Shown: positions 8,335-17,872 of the stretch, piece after piece
Numbering within the stretch: the stretch's first letter is position 1
Layout: each line of letters begins with the position of its first letter
Source: Mongoliitalea lutea
GTDB taxonomy: Bacteria > Bacteroidota > Bacteroidia > Cytophagales > Cyclobacteriaceae
Length of the DNA stretch: 64,000 nt
Assembly (NCBI RefSeq): GCF_014652135.1
Contig: NZ_BMYF01000001.1
Location: forward strand, 124,650 to 188,649
Reading direction: 5' to 3'
Notes under the pieces: generated by a model
Told to the model about the DNA's origin: nothing
The model's database searches: none
What the model saw: only the letters and a program-made list of their open reading frames with translations
Made by a program: the position numbers and the translations under genes

Positions 8335-9450
8335 TTAGCCGAAAATTTCCTTTAATTTATTTTCTAAACTATTCCCTCTCAGATCTTTAGCTACAATCGT
8401 TCCATCAGGACCAATCAAGTAAGTAGCAGGAATCGCATTAATCTGATAAGTAGCAGCAGCAACAGAATTAAAATATTTTAAATCAGAAACATGCGTCCAA
8501 GTCAGTTTATCGTCCTCAATTGCCTTCACCCAAGCATCTTTTGTCCTATCTAAAGACACACCAAACACTTCAAATCCTTTCGCATTATACTCATTATACA
8601 TGCGAACCACATTTGGATTTTCTTCTCTACAAGGTCTGCACCAAGCCGCCCAAAAATCGATCAACACATACTTTCCCCTCAAATCAGATAACTTTACTAA
8701 TTCTCCATCCGGGTTGGGAAGTTCAATTTCAGGAGCCATCTGACCGATTGCCAAGGCTCGCATATCATCCAATTGGGCCAAGACAGTCTGGATCATTCGG
8801 GTATTTGGATATTTTTTATCCAATGATTGGATCAACTCATCCACAAATAAGAATTCATTTCTGATATTGATCATCCCCAAAGCTGCCATAGCTGCAAAAC
8901 TATTATCCATGGATGCAATCAATTCTTTAACTTTTTGACCATGATTAGACTCCATGGACATGGCAAAATCTTGAATCTCTTTAATTCTGTCGGTATCACG
9001 ATTATTCATGGCCTCCATGTACGCATTATTCAATTGATTGATCTGATCTTGATAATCTTCCGTCAATCGCTCAATATCCAACATGTGCTTGGAATCTTCC
9101 GAACCTTCAAGTTCCAGGGAGCTTTCATCATTAAAGTCGTAGATGATTTTCACATCCTGATCATACAAAGCCAATCGTACAGACTTACGGCCCATCAAAT
9201 CCACTTCGTAAAAACCTGGCTCTGTTAATGCAAGTGTATATGAAAACTTTCCATCACTACCGACTTCCAAGGCAGTCACCAACTCGGAACTATCATCCAC
9301 AAACTTGGAAATCTTCACTTGACCGGCATCTGCATTTTTCAATACTGCCTTAACTACTACTTCTCCGTCAAACTCACGGTCATTTGCAGAACCACAAGCT
9401 ACAATGGACAAAAAAAGCAGCGCAAAGAATGTTTTACTGAGATGTTTCAT
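8335..9450 (-). CDS. TlpA-like thiol-disulfide oxidoreductase lipoprotein (DUF4369 + thioredoxin)
   Basis: 371-residue exported lipoprotein; the lipobox LSIVAC puts the acylated Cys at residue 19. Residues about 29-130 form the DUF4369-type beta domain common in Bacteroidota. A helical linker follows (130-230), then an AhpC/TSA-type thioredoxin domain (237-371) with the redox motif WCRPC at 270-274 and the cis-Pro segment AIPATYLI. It should reduce or rearrange disulfides in periplasmic or outer membrane proteins. It is 4 bp from gatB and may be cotranscribed with it, though the functions do not obviously link. Confidence 0.88.
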   Translation of the reverse strand: MKHLSKTFFALLFLSIVACGSANDREFDGEVVVKAVLKNADAGQVKISKFVDDSSELVTALEVGSDGKFSYTLALTEPGFYEVDLMGRKSVRLALYDQDVKIIYDFNDESSLELEGSEDSKHMLDIERLTEDYQDQINQLNNAYMEAMNNRDTDRIKEIQDFAMSMESNHGQKVKELIASMDNSFAAMAALGMINIRNEFLFVDELIQSLDKKYPNTRMIQTVLAQLDDMRALAIGQMAPEIELPNPDGELVKLSDLRGKYVLIDFWAAWCRPCREENPNVVRMYNEYNAKGFEVFGVSLDRTKDAWVKAIEDDKLTWTHVSDLKYFNSVAAATYQINAIPATYLIGPDGTIVAKDLRGNSLENKLKEIFG

Positions 9451-9453
9451 ATA

Positions 9454-10914
9454 TCAATTGTCTAGTAATTCCATTAGAATTTTGGTAGCAACTTTGGGAT
9501 CTGCTTTGCCCTGTGACTTTTTCATCACTTGGCCCATAAACATTCCCATTAACCCTTTCTTTCCAGATTTGTATTCAGCTACCTTGGCTTCGTTTTCGGC
9601 CAACACACTTTCTACGATTGGCTTCAGAGAACCTTCATCCGATTCTTGGATCAAATTCAATTCCTGTGCTATCTCTAACGGAGACTTCTCCGGATTGGCC
9701 AATAATACAGGATAAATCTTTTGTGAAGCAACTGAGAAGTTAACCTTTCCTTCATCGATAATCTGAATCAAGGTTGCAAGGGCTACTGGCTTAATTGGAA
9801 ATTGCTCAATATGCAAGGTCAATTCATTCAGATAAGACTTCACAGGTCCCATCATCCAATTGGACGCAGCTTTGTAATTCCCTGTCAATCCACATAACTC
9901 CTCAAAATACAAGGCAATTTCTTTGGAATCGGTTAATACTCCTGCATCATAATCCGGAAGACCAAATTCCTGTGTAAATTTTCTAAATAGCTCCCGTGGT
10001 AAAGATGGCATGGCTACTTTCACGGAGTTTAACCACTCTTCAGAAATGATCACAGGGCTCAAATCAGGCTCTGGAAAATAACGGTAGTCATTCAAGTCCT
10101 CCTTCGTACGCATACTTGCAGTGGTACCTGTAGTAGCATCGAAGGTTCTGGTTTCAGAGATAATGGTCTCCCCTGCCTCTACTTGCTGAATCTGACGCTC
10201 AAATTCATGTTCAATCGCTCTTGCCACATTTCGGAAAGAGTTCATGTTTTTCACTTCTACCTTTTTCCCATACTCTGTCGCACCTTTGAGCATCACAGAA
10301 ATATTGGCATCACAACGTAAAGAACCCTCTTCCATGTTACCATCACAGATATCCAAGTATTTTACCAACTTCTTGATCTCCACTAGATAGTTGTAGGCCT
10401 CATCGGAACTTCTAATATCCGGCTCAGAAACGATCTCAATTAAAGGAACGCCTGCGCGGTTAAAATCCACCAAGGTATCTACTTCCTCAGCTAAGTGCAT
10501 GGACTTACCAGCATCTTCTTCCATGTGGATTCTGTTCAAACGAATACTTTTTTCTTCCCCATTGGATAAAACCACTGGAACAAACCCTCCTACACATATA
10601 GGCCCTTTGTCTTGAGTGATCTGGTACCCCTTTGGAAGATCCGGATAGAAATAGTTTTTACGTGAAAAAATATTGTATTTGGTGATTTCCGAGTTACAGG
10701 CCAAGCCCATTTTAATCGCAAATTCTACCGCTTTCATATTCACCTTTGGTAAAGTGCCCGGATGCCCCAACGTGATAGGAGAAATCTGGGTATTGGGTAA
10801 ATTCCCGAATTCCGTACTATCAGATGCGTACATTTTACTTTTGGTCAGTAACTGTGCGTGAACTTCTAACCCAACTACTAAGGTGTATTTATCTTTAATT
10901 TCCTGTGAAATCAT
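9454..10914 (-). CDS. gatB: Aspartyl/glutamyl-tRNA(Asn/Gln) amidotransferase subunit B
   Basis: Subunit of GatCAB, which converts Glu-tRNA(Gln) and Asp-tRNA(Asn) to the amidated forms. The 486 residues match the family length. VVGLEVHAQLLTKSKMY near the N terminus, FYPDLPKGYQITQ and the ATGTTASMRTKEDLNDYRYFPEPDL stretch (read here in parts) are typical GatB signatures. The C-terminal part (from about residue 330) is the helical and YqeY-like tail that contacts tRNA, ending with GxxMGQVMKKSQGKADPK. gatA and gatC are not in the window. Confidence 0.95.
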   Translation of the reverse strand: MISQEIKDKYTLVVGLEVHAQLLTKSKMYASDSTEFGNLPNTQISPITLGHPGTLPKVNMKAVEFAIKMGLACNSEITKYNIFSRKNYFYPDLPKGYQITQDKGPICVGGFVPVVLSNGEEKSIRLNRIHMEEDAGKSMHLAEEVDTLVDFNRAGVPLIEIVSEPDIRSSDEAYNYLVEIKKLVKYLDICDGNMEEGSLRCDANISVMLKGATEYGKKVEVKNMNSFRNVARAIEHEFERQIQQVEAGETIISETRTFDATTGTTASMRTKEDLNDYRYFPEPDLSPVIISEEWLNSVKVAMPSLPRELFRKFTQEFGLPDYDAGVLTDSKEIALYFEELCGLTGNYKAASNWMMGPVKSYLNELTLHIEQFPIKPVALATLIQIIDEGKVNFSVASQKIYPVLLANPEKSPLEIAQELNLIQESDEGSLKPIVESVLAENEAKVAEYKSGKKGLMGMFMGQVMKKSQGKADPKVATKILMELLDN

Positions 10915-10974
10915 TCTTATAAATTTTGTGCATGGAACTCAAAAATGAGTCCAAAATTAAGTAAAACCAAATTA

Positions 10975-13611
10975 TTAAGCTGAAAGGTTGGCAAAATAGC
11001 CTTTCGCCTTTTCCAATACCTTCGAAAGACCGCTCATATCTTTCCCACCAGCAGTAGCAAAGAAAGGCTGCCCTCCTCCACCACCTTGGATCTCTTTCGC
11101 CAATTCTCTCACAATAGCGCCTGCATTCAATCCTTTACTTTCAATCAATGCTTCATGTAGGGCTACAGCCACTTGAGGTTTCCCGTCAATATCTGCTGCC
11201 AGTACAATAAATGGCTGTTCCAACTCATTTTTCAACTCAAAAGCAAGTTTCTTCAAAGCATCAGCATGAGGTAACTTTACTTGCCCTAAAACCACCTGAA
11301 TATCTCCAGCTTTCAGTACATTGGCTAAAAGCTCCGCTTTAACATTACCAGCTTTTTCAGCATGTAATTGCTCCAACTCCTTTTTCAGCTCATTACGCTC
11401 GGCCAATAGAGCCTCAATGGATTTTTTCAAATCACGCGGATTTTTCATAAGCTCCTGCAATTCCTTTACCATAGCAACATGCTCACGGTAATAGGCTTCT
11501 GCAGCTTGAGAGGTGATCGCTTCTATTCTTCGGACACCCGCTGAAATCGAGCCTTCAGATACAATCTTGCACAAACCAATCAAGCCTGTACTTTTCACAT
11601 GTATCCCTCCACAAAGCTCTACAGAGAAATTTGGATCAAAAGTGATTACGCGCACAAAGTCTCCATATTTTTCTCCAAACAATGCAGTAGCACCTTGATT
11701 CCTAGCTTCCTCAATAGGTACATTTCTTTGCTCATTCAAGACGATGTTAGCACGGATTTTCTCGTTGACAATCTGCTCCACTTGCGCAAGCTCCTCATCC
11801 GTCAATTTTGCAAAATGAGAAAAGTCAAAACGCAAGATTTCATCATTGACCAATGAGCCTTTTTGCTGCACGTGATCGCCAAGTACCTGCTTCAATGCTG
11901 CATGGAGTAAGTGCGTAGCCGAGTGGTTATTCATGATCAACCCTCTTCTTTGCACATCAACTTTGGCATCAAAAGTAGCGGATGGATTGGAAGGGATTTT
12001 ATCCACAAAATGAACAATCAAGTCATTCTCTTTCTTCGTGTCCAATACCTTAATGACCTCTTGACCATAAGTCAAAGTACCTTGATCCCCAACCTGACCT
12101 CCACTTTCTGCATAGAAAGGTGTTTTGTCTAAGACAACTTGGTATCGATCACCCTTTTTATCGGTAATCTTTCTATACTTTACGATAGTTGAACTTGCTT
12201 CTGTATAGTCATACCCAACAAACTCCACTCCCTCTTCTTCTCCAACAAGTACCCAATCCCCTGTCTCCTGTTCAGCCGCTGCTCTTGAACGGGTTTTCTG
12301 AACTTCCATCTCTTGTGTGAATCCAGCCTGATCTACAGACAGCCCATTTTCACGGGCAATTAGGGAGGTCAAGTCCAAGGGAAAACCATAAGTATCGTAT
12401 AATTCAAAGGCTGTTTTTCCAGGAATAACTGCATCTCCTTTTGCTTGCAAGTCCACCTTAATCTGATCCAACATTTTCAGACCATTATCCAAGGTACGTA
12501 GGAATGAAGCTTCTTCTTCTTTGATCACACGGGCAATAAATTCCTGCTGTTGGGCAACTTCAGGGAAAATATCCCCAAAATTAGCTGCCAACAAAGGTAA
12601 GAGCTCATGTAAAAAAGGTGTTTGGAAACCTAAGAAGGTGTAGCCATAGCGTACTGCTCTTCTTAAAATTCTTCGGATTACGTAACCAGCTTTATTATTA
12701 GATGGCAATTGTCCATCAGCAATGGTGAAAGAAATAGCCCGAATGTGATCCACAATTACGCGCATGGCAATGTCTATTTTCTCATCTTTACCATAGCTTT
12801 TGCCTGACTTTTCCTCCAAGTAGCTTATAAAAGGTACAAATACATCCGTATCATAATTGGAGGATTTTCCTTGGATAGCTCTCACCAATCGCTCAAAACC
12901 CATACCCGTATCCACATGCTTGGCTGGTAATTCTTTCAAGCTTCCATCAGAAAGCCTATTGAATTGCATAAATACCAAGTTCCAGATTTCAATCACCTGT
13001 GGATGGTCATTGTTAACCAAAGCGTAGCCATCTACTAAGGCACGTTCCTCATCCGTACGCAAGTCAATGTGAATCTCCGAACAAGGACCACAAGGACCTG
13101 TATCCCCCATCTCCCAGAAGTTATCCTTTTTACTTCCGAAGATGATTCTATTCTCAGGAACGATCGCTTTCCAAAAATCGAATGCTTCGGTGTCCTTCTC
13201 CAATTGGTCACCAGCATCTCCTCCAAATACGGAAACGTATAGTCTATCTTTGGGCAATTGGTAAACCTCTGTTAGCAATTCCCAAGCCCATTCGATGGCA
13301 TCTTTTTTAAAGTAATCTCCAAAAGACCAGTTGCCCAACATCTCAAACATGGTATGATGGTAGGTATCCACGCCTACTTCCTCTAGGTCATTGTGCTTAC
13401 CGGATACACGCAAACATTTCTGACTGTTGGCTACACGTGTTGCTTTGGGTGTATCATTACCCAAGAAATAATCTTTGAACTGATTCATCCCTGCATTGGT
13501 AAACATCAGAGTCGGATCGTTCTTGACAACTATCGGTGAAGAAGGAACAAATTGATGCTGTTTTGATTGAAAAAATTCAATGAAGGTGCTTCTAATTTTT
13601 TTGGCTTCCAT
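10975..13611 (-). CDS. alaS: Alanyl-tRNA synthetase
   Basis: Charges tRNA-Ala and edits mischarged Ser/Gly. 878 residues, full length. The N-terminal class II catalytic domain shows SSPIVVKNDPTLMFTNAGMNQFKD and DTGMGFERL. The editing domain has the zinc-binding HSATHLLH and CGGIH motifs (HxxxH plus CxxxH). A Glu/Lys-rich coiled coil follows, then the glycine-rich C-Ala segment IQGGGGGQPFFATAGG. It is divergent from the M23 peptidase gene across 120 bp. Confidence 0.96.
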   Translation of the reverse strand: MEAKKIRSTFIEFFQSKQHQFVPSSPIVVKNDPTLMFTNAGMNQFKDYFLGNDTPKATRVANSQKCLRVSGKHNDLEEVGVDTYHHTMFEMLGNWSFGDYFKKDAIEWAWELLTEVYQLPKDRLYVSVFGGDAGDQLEKDTEAFDFWKAIVPENRIIFGSKKDNFWEMGDTGPCGPCSEIHIDLRTDEERALVDGYALVNNDHPQVIEIWNLVFMQFNRLSDGSLKELPAKHVDTGMGFERLVRAIQGKSSNYDTDVFVPFISYLEEKSGKSYGKDEKIDIAMRVIVDHIRAISFTIADGQLPSNNKAGYVIRRILRRAVRYGYTFLGFQTPFLHELLPLLAANFGDIFPEVAQQQEFIARVIKEEEASFLRTLDNGLKMLDQIKVDLQAKGDAVIPGKTAFELYDTYGFPLDLTSLIARENGLSVDQAGFTQEMEVQKTRSRAAAEQETGDWVLVGEEEGVEFVGYDYTEASSTIVKYRKITDKKGDRYQVVLDKTPFYAESGGQVGDQGTLTYGQEVIKVLDTKKENDLIVHFVDKIPSNPSATFDAKVDVQRRGLIMNNHSATHLLHAALKQVLGDHVQQKGSLVNDEILRFDFSHFAKLTDEELAQVEQIVNEKIRANIVLNEQRNVPIEEARNQGATALFGEKYGDFVRVITFDPNFSVELCGGIHVKSTGLIGLCKIVSEGSISAGVRRIEAITSQAAEAYYREHVAMVKELQELMKNPRDLKKSIEALLAERNELKKELEQLHAEKAGNVKAELLANVLKAGDIQVVLGQVKLPHADALKKLAFELKNELEQPFIVLAADIDGKPQVAVALHEALIESKGLNAGAIVRELAKEIQGGGGGQPFFATAGGKDMSGLSKVLEKAKGYFANLSA

Positions 13612-13732
13612 GTAAGCTTTTGACTATGTTCGGATTATAAGATTTACTTTGTATATTTACGGCCCTTGTTGATGATTCACCCTCAAAAGCCTTAAGGGCT
13701 ACAAAATTAGAATATTTACCCCGCAAATTGTA

Positions 13733-14710
13733 ATGAGTAGAATAAAATATTACTACGACCCTAAAACCTGCAAATATGAACGCTATACGCGCAGCAAATG
13801 GGATATTTTCCTAAACTCCCTCGGTTTTTTGGCTTTAGCGTCTCTTTTATCTGCATTTATTTTGCTGGTATTTACCTATTATTTTGATAGCCCAAAAGAA
13901 CTCCTGTTAAAACGAGAGAACCAAGAACTCAAGCGATATTTTCAATTAATGGAAGATGATCTAAAAAACATGAACGAAATGTTGGCAGATCTTCAAGAGC
14001 GGGATGATAATCTGTACCGGGTAATTTTTGAATCAGAACCAATTCCGACAGAAGTAAGAAATGCGGGAATTGGAGGTACAGATCGCTATCGGGATATCAG
14101 AAATAAAGGACTTGACCAAGAAAAATTACTGGTACGTTTGATGGAGAAAATAGATTTACTCAAGAGAAAATTATATGTGCAGTCGTACAGCTTTGAGGAG
14201 GTCACGGATTTAGCATTGAAAAAAGAAGAGTACTGGGCATCTATCCCAGCTATTCAACCTATTCTCAATGAAGAATTGGGGAAATTAGCTTCTGGTTTTG
14301 GTATGCGATTACACCCGATTTTGAAAGTGATGAAAATGCATACAGGTGTTGACTTTACCGCCCCTATCGGAACCCCGATTTATGCAACTGGAGACGGAGT
14401 GGTAAAAGAAGTCAAAACAGAGTTTGGAGGCTATGGGAAATACATAGAAATCGATCATGGATTTGGTTTTGTCAGTCGGTATGCCCATATGAATGATTTT
14501 GCTGTTCGCAAAGGTCAAAAAATCAAAAGAGGAGATCAAATTGGAACTGTCGGAAATACAGGTTCATCCACTGCCCCACATGTGCATTATGAAGTAATCA
14601 AAGATGGCCGCTATGTAAATCCTGTCAACTACTTCTTCAAAGACCTTACGCCAGAGGAATATGATAAAATCTTGGAATTGGCGAACAAGGAAAATCAATC
14701 GTTGAGTTAA
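13733..14710 (+). CDS. M23 (LytM-type) peptidase, membrane-anchored
   Basis: 325 residues with one membrane segment at about 30-50, a coiled-coil periplasmic stalk (55-165) and a C-terminal LytM domain (185-310). The zinc ligands and catalytic His are present: H203 and D207 in MHTGVDFTAP, H252 in YAHMN, and HxH at 283-285 in APHVHYE. A complete set suggests an active peptidoglycan endopeptidase rather than an EnvC-like degenerate activator. The layout resembles Bacteroidota MepM-like proteins involved in wall growth or division. Confidence 0.9.
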   Translation: MSRIKYYYDPKTCKYERYTRSKWDIFLNSLGFLALASLLSAFILLVFTYYFDSPKELLLKRENQELKRYFQLMEDDLKNMNEMLADLQERDDNLYRVIFESEPIPTEVRNAGIGGTDRYRDIRNKGLDQEKLLVRLMEKIDLLKRKLYVQSYSFEEVTDLALKKEEYWASIPAIQPILNEELGKLASGFGMRLHPILKVMKMHTGVDFTAPIGTPIYATGDGVVKEVKTEFGGYGKYIEIDHGFGFVSRYAHMNDFAVRKGQKIKRGDQIGTVGNTGSSTAPHVHYEVIKDGRYVNPVNYFFKDLTPEEYDKILELANKENQSLS

Positions 14711-14711
14711 A

Positions 14712-14747
14712 ATACTAATGATCAAATAGATTAGTATCTTTCATTTT
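14712..14747 (+). terminator. Probable intrinsic terminator after the M23 peptidase gene
   Basis: ATACTAAT (14712-14719) pairs with ATTAGTAT (14730-14737), followed by the T-rich CTTTCATTTT. It begins 1 bp after the stop codon. Confidence 0.55.
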
Positions 14748-14753
14748 AAAGTA

Positions 14754-14788
14754 TTACCACCCTCCTTAATCTAGATGGAGGGTGGTAA
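14754..14788. repeat. Perfect 12-bp inverted repeat (stem-loop)
   Basis: TTACCACCCTCC (14754-14765) and GGAGGGTGGTAA (14777-14788) are exact reverse complements with an 11-nt loop. There is no T-run downstream on either strand, so it is not a textbook terminator. It lies between the peptidase and glycosyltransferase genes and may be a processing or attenuation element. Confidence 0.7.
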
Positions 14789-14837
14789 AAAAACAAATAG
14801 ACTTTTGAATATTTAAAGTGGGAATCGATAAATCCGT

Positions 14838-16391
14838 ATGCATTCAGAAAAGTCCAAGAATCAATTCATCTATGGCTGTACTATCTTGTATCTAATCGGA
14901 TACTGGTATTTTTCATTTGATGGAATCACTTTTTCGGATGATGTGGTCTACATGGAATTTGGAAAATTATTTTGGGAAGGAAAGGCCTTCCCCTATCCCA
15001 CACACTTCGCTGACCGATGGGGTACATATATTTTTTCTGGATTATTAACCCATACTTTTGGATTCAACGAACGAATAGCTGCAACTGCATCTTTGACCAG
15101 TTATATCCTCACATACAGTATTTTATTCTCATTATTGAACAAGAGTCAGCAGCGATTAGGATTTAGTTTACTATATGTTGGCCAAGTATATTTTATGTAT
15201 TTCATCCATAAGGTTTATCCTGACAGTGTACTTCTTTTGTTTATTACAGTTATTTTGTGGTCAGCTATTCGGAGGCATGAGCGACCTAAATTAGCAGGAA
15301 TTCTTATGGCTGCATCTTTTTTGATAGGTTTTTCAACAAAAGAAACCATAGTTTTCTTGCTCCCCATGCCGCTATTTTTGCTAGCCAAAGATTGGAAAAC
15401 GAATAATTCAAAGTGCTTTTACCAGGTCTTTTTCGCCTGCTCCATCATTCTTTTGCTAGGTTATTTTGGTTATTATCACATTTATAATGGCAATTGGTTA
15501 TTTCGATTTTCATCAGTCAATGAAGGACATTACATTTCTGAGTATACTTATCATGACAAAGGGTGGAAAGCAATACTCCAGCGATTGACTTACGTCCCCA
15601 TTCTAACCTTTATCGAGCGCTCTTTTTGGCCATACATGATTGGTGCCTTTCCAGCACTTTTGCATGGGATCAAAGGAACAGATGACACCCAAAAAATCAT
15701 CTCTTGGGCAGTCGTTTGTTTATTTACTGGATTTTGGTTCATGAGTTCAACCCTTGAATTTTACAATCCATTATACCTTAATCCAAGACATTTAATTATC
15801 CTAATTCCCTTGTTGGCTTGGCTGATCGCATACTCTATACCTTGTGTTTTACTTCAGAGATCTAATTTGATTTTCTTTGCATTTAGCTTTGTTTTTGCTG
15901 CTATTTTATCATGGAATTCTTTTATGCTCCTTTCTTTTTACAGTTCTTTGGCCATCTTTATGCTCCTAATTTTGTACTTACCAAAAGCAAAATGGGGTAT
16001 TCTCCTATGGCTTTTTTTACCTGGAATGGCTAGCAGCCTGTATCACTATCAAAACAAAAACTATCCTCATTTGAAAGAAGCATACCGCATATTTGCTGAA
16101 TCATCATCAGCCGATTTAAAACTGGCAAATGACTTTTTGGTATTTAGTAACGAGGTATTGTTAACTAATTCAAGTGCTGGTAACGTCCATTCGTTAAAAA
16201 ACTGGGAAGCGCTAATGCAACACCCACCTAAGAGTATGGACATATTTATCTATAATTTTTATAAGCATGCCTATCCTTTGGAGCAAGAGGATTGGGATGG
16301 ACTTCAACATGCATTACAGCAAAGAAATTACAGATCAACGCTCCTATCACAGGATAAATGGGTCGAAATTTGGAGATTTGAAAATCCTTAA
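14838..16391 (+). CDS. GT-C-type integral membrane glycosyltransferase-like protein
   Basis: 517 residues with about ten to twelve hydrophobic segments. After the first segment, the external loop reads ITFSDDVVYMEFG with D34-D35. This acidic pair in the first loop is the usual mark of GT-C (PMT/ArnT-like, GT39/GT83) enzymes, which take sugars from polyprenyl phosphates on the outer face of the inner membrane. The C-terminal 110 residues form a soluble tail. Donor, acceptor and linkage cannot be told from sequence. It converges with the PagL-like gene. Confidence 0.65.
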   Translation: MHSEKSKNQFIYGCTILYLIGYWYFSFDGITFSDDVVYMEFGKLFWEGKAFPYPTHFADRWGTYIFSGLLTHTFGFNERIAATASLTSYILTYSILFSLLNKSQQRLGFSLLYVGQVYFMYFIHKVYPDSVLLLFITVILWSAIRRHERPKLAGILMAASFLIGFSTKETIVFLLPMPLFLLAKDWKTNNSKCFYQVFFACSIILLLGYFGYYHIYNGNWLFRFSSVNEGHYISEYTYHDKGWKAILQRLTYVPILTFIERSFWPYMIGAFPALLHGIKGTDDTQKIISWAVVCLFTGFWFMSSTLEFYNPLYLNPRHLIILIPLLAWLIAYSIPCVLLQRSNLIFFAFSFVFAAILSWNSFMLLSFYSSLAIFMLLILYLPKAKWGILLWLFLPGMASSLYHYQNKNYPHLKEAYRIFAESSSADLKLANDFLVFSNEVLLTNSSAGNVHSLKNWEALMQHPPKSMDIFIYNFYKHAYPLEQEDWDGLQHALQQRNYRSTLLSQDKWVEIWRFENP

Positions 16392-16443
16392 ATTAAAAAA
16401 GCGAATAGTAAATCAAAAAAGATAATCCATGATTTTTGTTGAT

Positions 16444-17616
16444 CTAATTAAATAAAGTATAAGCGAGTGTCCATTCGAAAAAATCAGCTTTTAATCGATG
16501 CGCTTTAATGGATAAGCCTGCCGAAATTCCATTGGTCAATCGATACCTTAAACCCAAGCGGGAATAATACCAAGTTATTTCCTCGTTATGGATATTTCTG
16601 TGCATATAGGCACCTATTCCAATTGGCACATACAGGTGAGGAGTCAATACCCATTCCCATATCCCCACAATACCAAATGAAGCTCTGTCTTCAAAAGACA
16701 CTTGTGTTCGGTCCAATCGACGTTCTGCAGCGCCTGAGTAAAACATGTCAGCACCGATACCCATCCTGAACTTATAATCCCATTGCCACACTCGCTGTAT
16801 ACCTATGGCAAGCTTGGGATATTGCCCTTCTCCCGTAGTATAATTTTTCCCTCCTGCACTAATCATAAAATTCCATTGGGGCTGTAACTGAAAGTTTGGA
16901 ATAGCTTGCGTATAGGTCGCCGTATGATACCTTTCGTTCAATATACTCCTAAGTCCAATGGTAAAAGGAATGATATTTAGTCCTGTATTTGGTTTGCGAA
17001 GAGAGCCATTTGAAAAATGTTTCAACCCAATAGATGCATCTATAAAAAGACCTGAATTTATCCTATAAGCACTTGTAAGACCAAAATGGGTATAGATATT
17101 TTCATAGGAGCCTATAAATTGATTCAAAGGATTATCCTCCTCATCAAAAGGTGTAAAATTAAATCCTACACCTACTGATGCAAAATATCGAAAACTCATT
17201 TGATCCTTGAGAATTTTACGCTTAAATGGTATATCTGCAAATGCATAAATAGCATGAGGCTGGCCCAAAAACTCACTTTGAAAAGTAGCACTATACAAAC
17301 CTATTCCAAAAGTTGGATTTCGGTAGAGATGATTATATAACGTTGGTTCTGTTCGCTTGAACCCTAATCGTATATCAACCGCCTTATAATCAAATGTACT
17401 GCGAACTTCTCTACCCCAATCAGTATTGGCATGAATCAGCGGCCCTCGTTCCATTAATACAGAAAAGTCTTTTCTGTATTTGGGTAAAGAGCGCATCAGA
17501 GAATCATTTGGATAATAGCCTTTAACTTCTGACAGGGAGTCACTTTTTTCAGTTGAATTTCCGTATTGAAAGCCATCACAAACAAAAAATAAACAAAACA
17601 CAATTACTGTCAGCAT
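16444..17616 (-). CDS. PagL-like outer membrane acyloxyacyl hydrolase / lipid A deacylase homologue
   Basis: 390 residues with a signal peptide and a strand-rich mature part typical of an outer membrane beta-barrel. The segment LKHFSNGSLRKPNTGLN (H200, S202) matches the PagL active-site region, where a His-Ser pair in HxSN is catalytic. The protein is about twice the length of Gram-negative PagL, as is usual for Bacteroidota members of this group. It may remove an acyl chain from lipid A at the cell surface, but substrate is not demonstrated. The start codon is followed by a rather short hydrophobic stretch, so the exact start is uncertain. Confidence 0.65.
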   Translation of the reverse strand: MLTVIVFCLFFVCDGFQYGNSTEKSDSLSEVKGYYPNDSLMRSLPKYRKDFSVLMERGPLIHANTDWGREVRSTFDYKAVDIRLGFKRTEPTLYNHLYRNPTFGIGLYSATFQSEFLGQPHAIYAFADIPFKRKILKDQMSFRYFASVGVGFNFTPFDEEDNPLNQFIGSYENIYTHFGLTSAYRINSGLFIDASIGLKHFSNGSLRKPNTGLNIIPFTIGLRSILNERYHTATYTQAIPNFQLQPQWNFMISAGGKNYTTGEGQYPKLAIGIQRVWQWDYKFRMGIGADMFYSGAAERRLDRTQVSFEDRASFGIVGIWEWVLTPHLYVPIGIGAYMHRNIHNEEITWYYSRLGLRYRLTNGISAGLSIKAHRLKADFFEWTLAYTLFN

Positions 17617-17817
17617 AATAGCTTATCTATACGATTCCAATTAACTTAAGATTTCACCTTTTCATTAGGGTTCAGTTTTTTTTTGATGAAAATACAAAAA
17701 AATCGCGTTCCTTCTCCATTTTTAACAACGTAATCTTTTGTTAAAGTCATTCATTAAAAGTAAAAGATAGATTATTCATTAGTGTAATGTTAGTTTTTTG
17801 ATCCTTTCCTTATCTTT

Positions 17818-17849
17818 CTTATATGGTTAAAATTAGGGAACCATATAAG
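17818..17849. repeat. 11-bp perfect inverted repeat downstream of tolC
   Basis: CTTATATGGTT (17818-17828) and AACCATATAAG (17839-17849) with a 10-nt loop, 24 bp beyond the stop of the TolC-family gene. It lacks a T-run on the minus strand. It may act as a 3' stabilising hairpin or weak terminator. Confidence 0.6.
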
Positions 17850-17872
17850 GGATAGAAGATCATTTAAGTTTT